Source of the DNA: Microbacterium immunditiarum
GTDB taxonomy: Bacteria; Actinomycetota; Actinomycetes; Actinomycetales; Microbacteriaceae
Direction: 5' to 3'
DNA length: 64,000 nt
Assembly (NCBI RefSeq): GCF_013409785.1
Contig: NZ_JACCBV010000001.1
Coordinates: 1,736,001 to 1,800,000 of the forward strand
Shown here: piece by piece, positions 63,958-64,000 of the stretch
How the letters are laid out: each line of letters begins with the position of its first letter
Position numbering within the stretch: the first letter of the stretch is position 1
Made by a program: the position numbers and the translations under genes
The notes under the pieces: model-generated
Database searches by the model: none
What the model saw: only the letters and a program-made list of their open reading frames with translations
Told to the model about the DNA's origin: nothing

Positions 63958-64000
63958 GTGTGGCGTGCAGAAGTCGACGCCGTCTCGGGCGCAGAGGATG
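63958..64000 (+). CDS. Start of a gene that runs off the right edge
   Basis: GTG seven bases after TAGTCT (63945-63950), followed by VWRAEVDAVSGAED in an open frame to the window end. The layout is that of the leaderless genes elsewhere in the window. Too short to identify. Confidence 0.35.
   Translation, partial: MWRAEVDAVSGAED

Overview
The window is high-GC chromosomal DNA of an actinobacterium, most likely a Microbacterium-like member of the Microbacteriaceae. Signs are the DUF3263, DUF3027, LytR_C, Lsr2, WXG100 and IdeR/DtxR proteins, a CIRCE-controlled groEL with no groES beside it, an imuA'-imuB-dnaE2 mutasome behind a LexA box, and many genes whose -10 hexamer lies 6-7 nt before the start codon (leaderless architecture). 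Family assignments rest on motifs read from the translations; no database search was possible.

Chromosome, left part (1-28.9 kb). A nitroreductase (cut by the window edge) and msrB come first, then DUF2332, DUF3263, LytR_C, a cold-shock protein and CIRCE-groEL. Next are a WXG100 protein, an OmpR-type two-component system and a Cys-containing HTH regulator divergent from a pterin cluster (folE, ferredoxin-reductase-like gene with an in-frame stop, FolP2-like gene, RibD_C reductase). After this lie the facing stumps of a TetR gene and an alpha/beta-hydrolase gene joined by a deletion, then the XPB helicase with its partner, a second cold-shock-domain protein, DUF3027, serC, ideR, an M23 peptidase, a 32-codon ORF in a hairpin-rich transcript, an HNH nuclease, an isochorismatase, the SOS mutagenesis cassette and a tRNA-Arg(CCT).

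Genomic island (28,920-49,828). About 20.9 kb is inserted in the 3' end of tRNA-Arg(CCT), flanked by a 19-bp direct repeat. It carries a tyrosine integrase, an excisionase-like HTH protein and a MobF relaxase-helicase but no recognisable type IV secretion genes, so it looks like an integrative mobilizable element. Its cargo is rich in nuclease and nucleotide-hydrolase genes: an SRA-like/PD-(D/E)XK protein with a NUDIX enzyme, divergent from MazG plus GIY-YIG-DUF2075; a DUF4041-T5orf172 protein with a coiled-coil partner; a HIRAN protein; a HEPN-like protein; and a ParB-like/Mrr-like pair. It also holds an IS3-family element and an overlapping operon of one membrane protein and three micro-proteins that share a motif. 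Paired 11-bp-spaced TGCCCGCA repeats lie near both ends, and three related palindromes cluster at the right end.

Chromosome, right part (49.8-64 kb). A monooxygenase-MarR-hydrolase operon is followed by a CYP152-like P450, a fatty-acid desaturase, a HesB-like protein lacking cysteines, an LLM-class oxidoreductase coupled to an alpha-amylase-family enzyme, an MBL-fold protein preceded by a hexanucleotide repeat tract, a PfkB kinase-SurE pair, Lsr2, and an O6-alkylguanine alkyltransferase homologue whose active-site Cys is replaced by Val.
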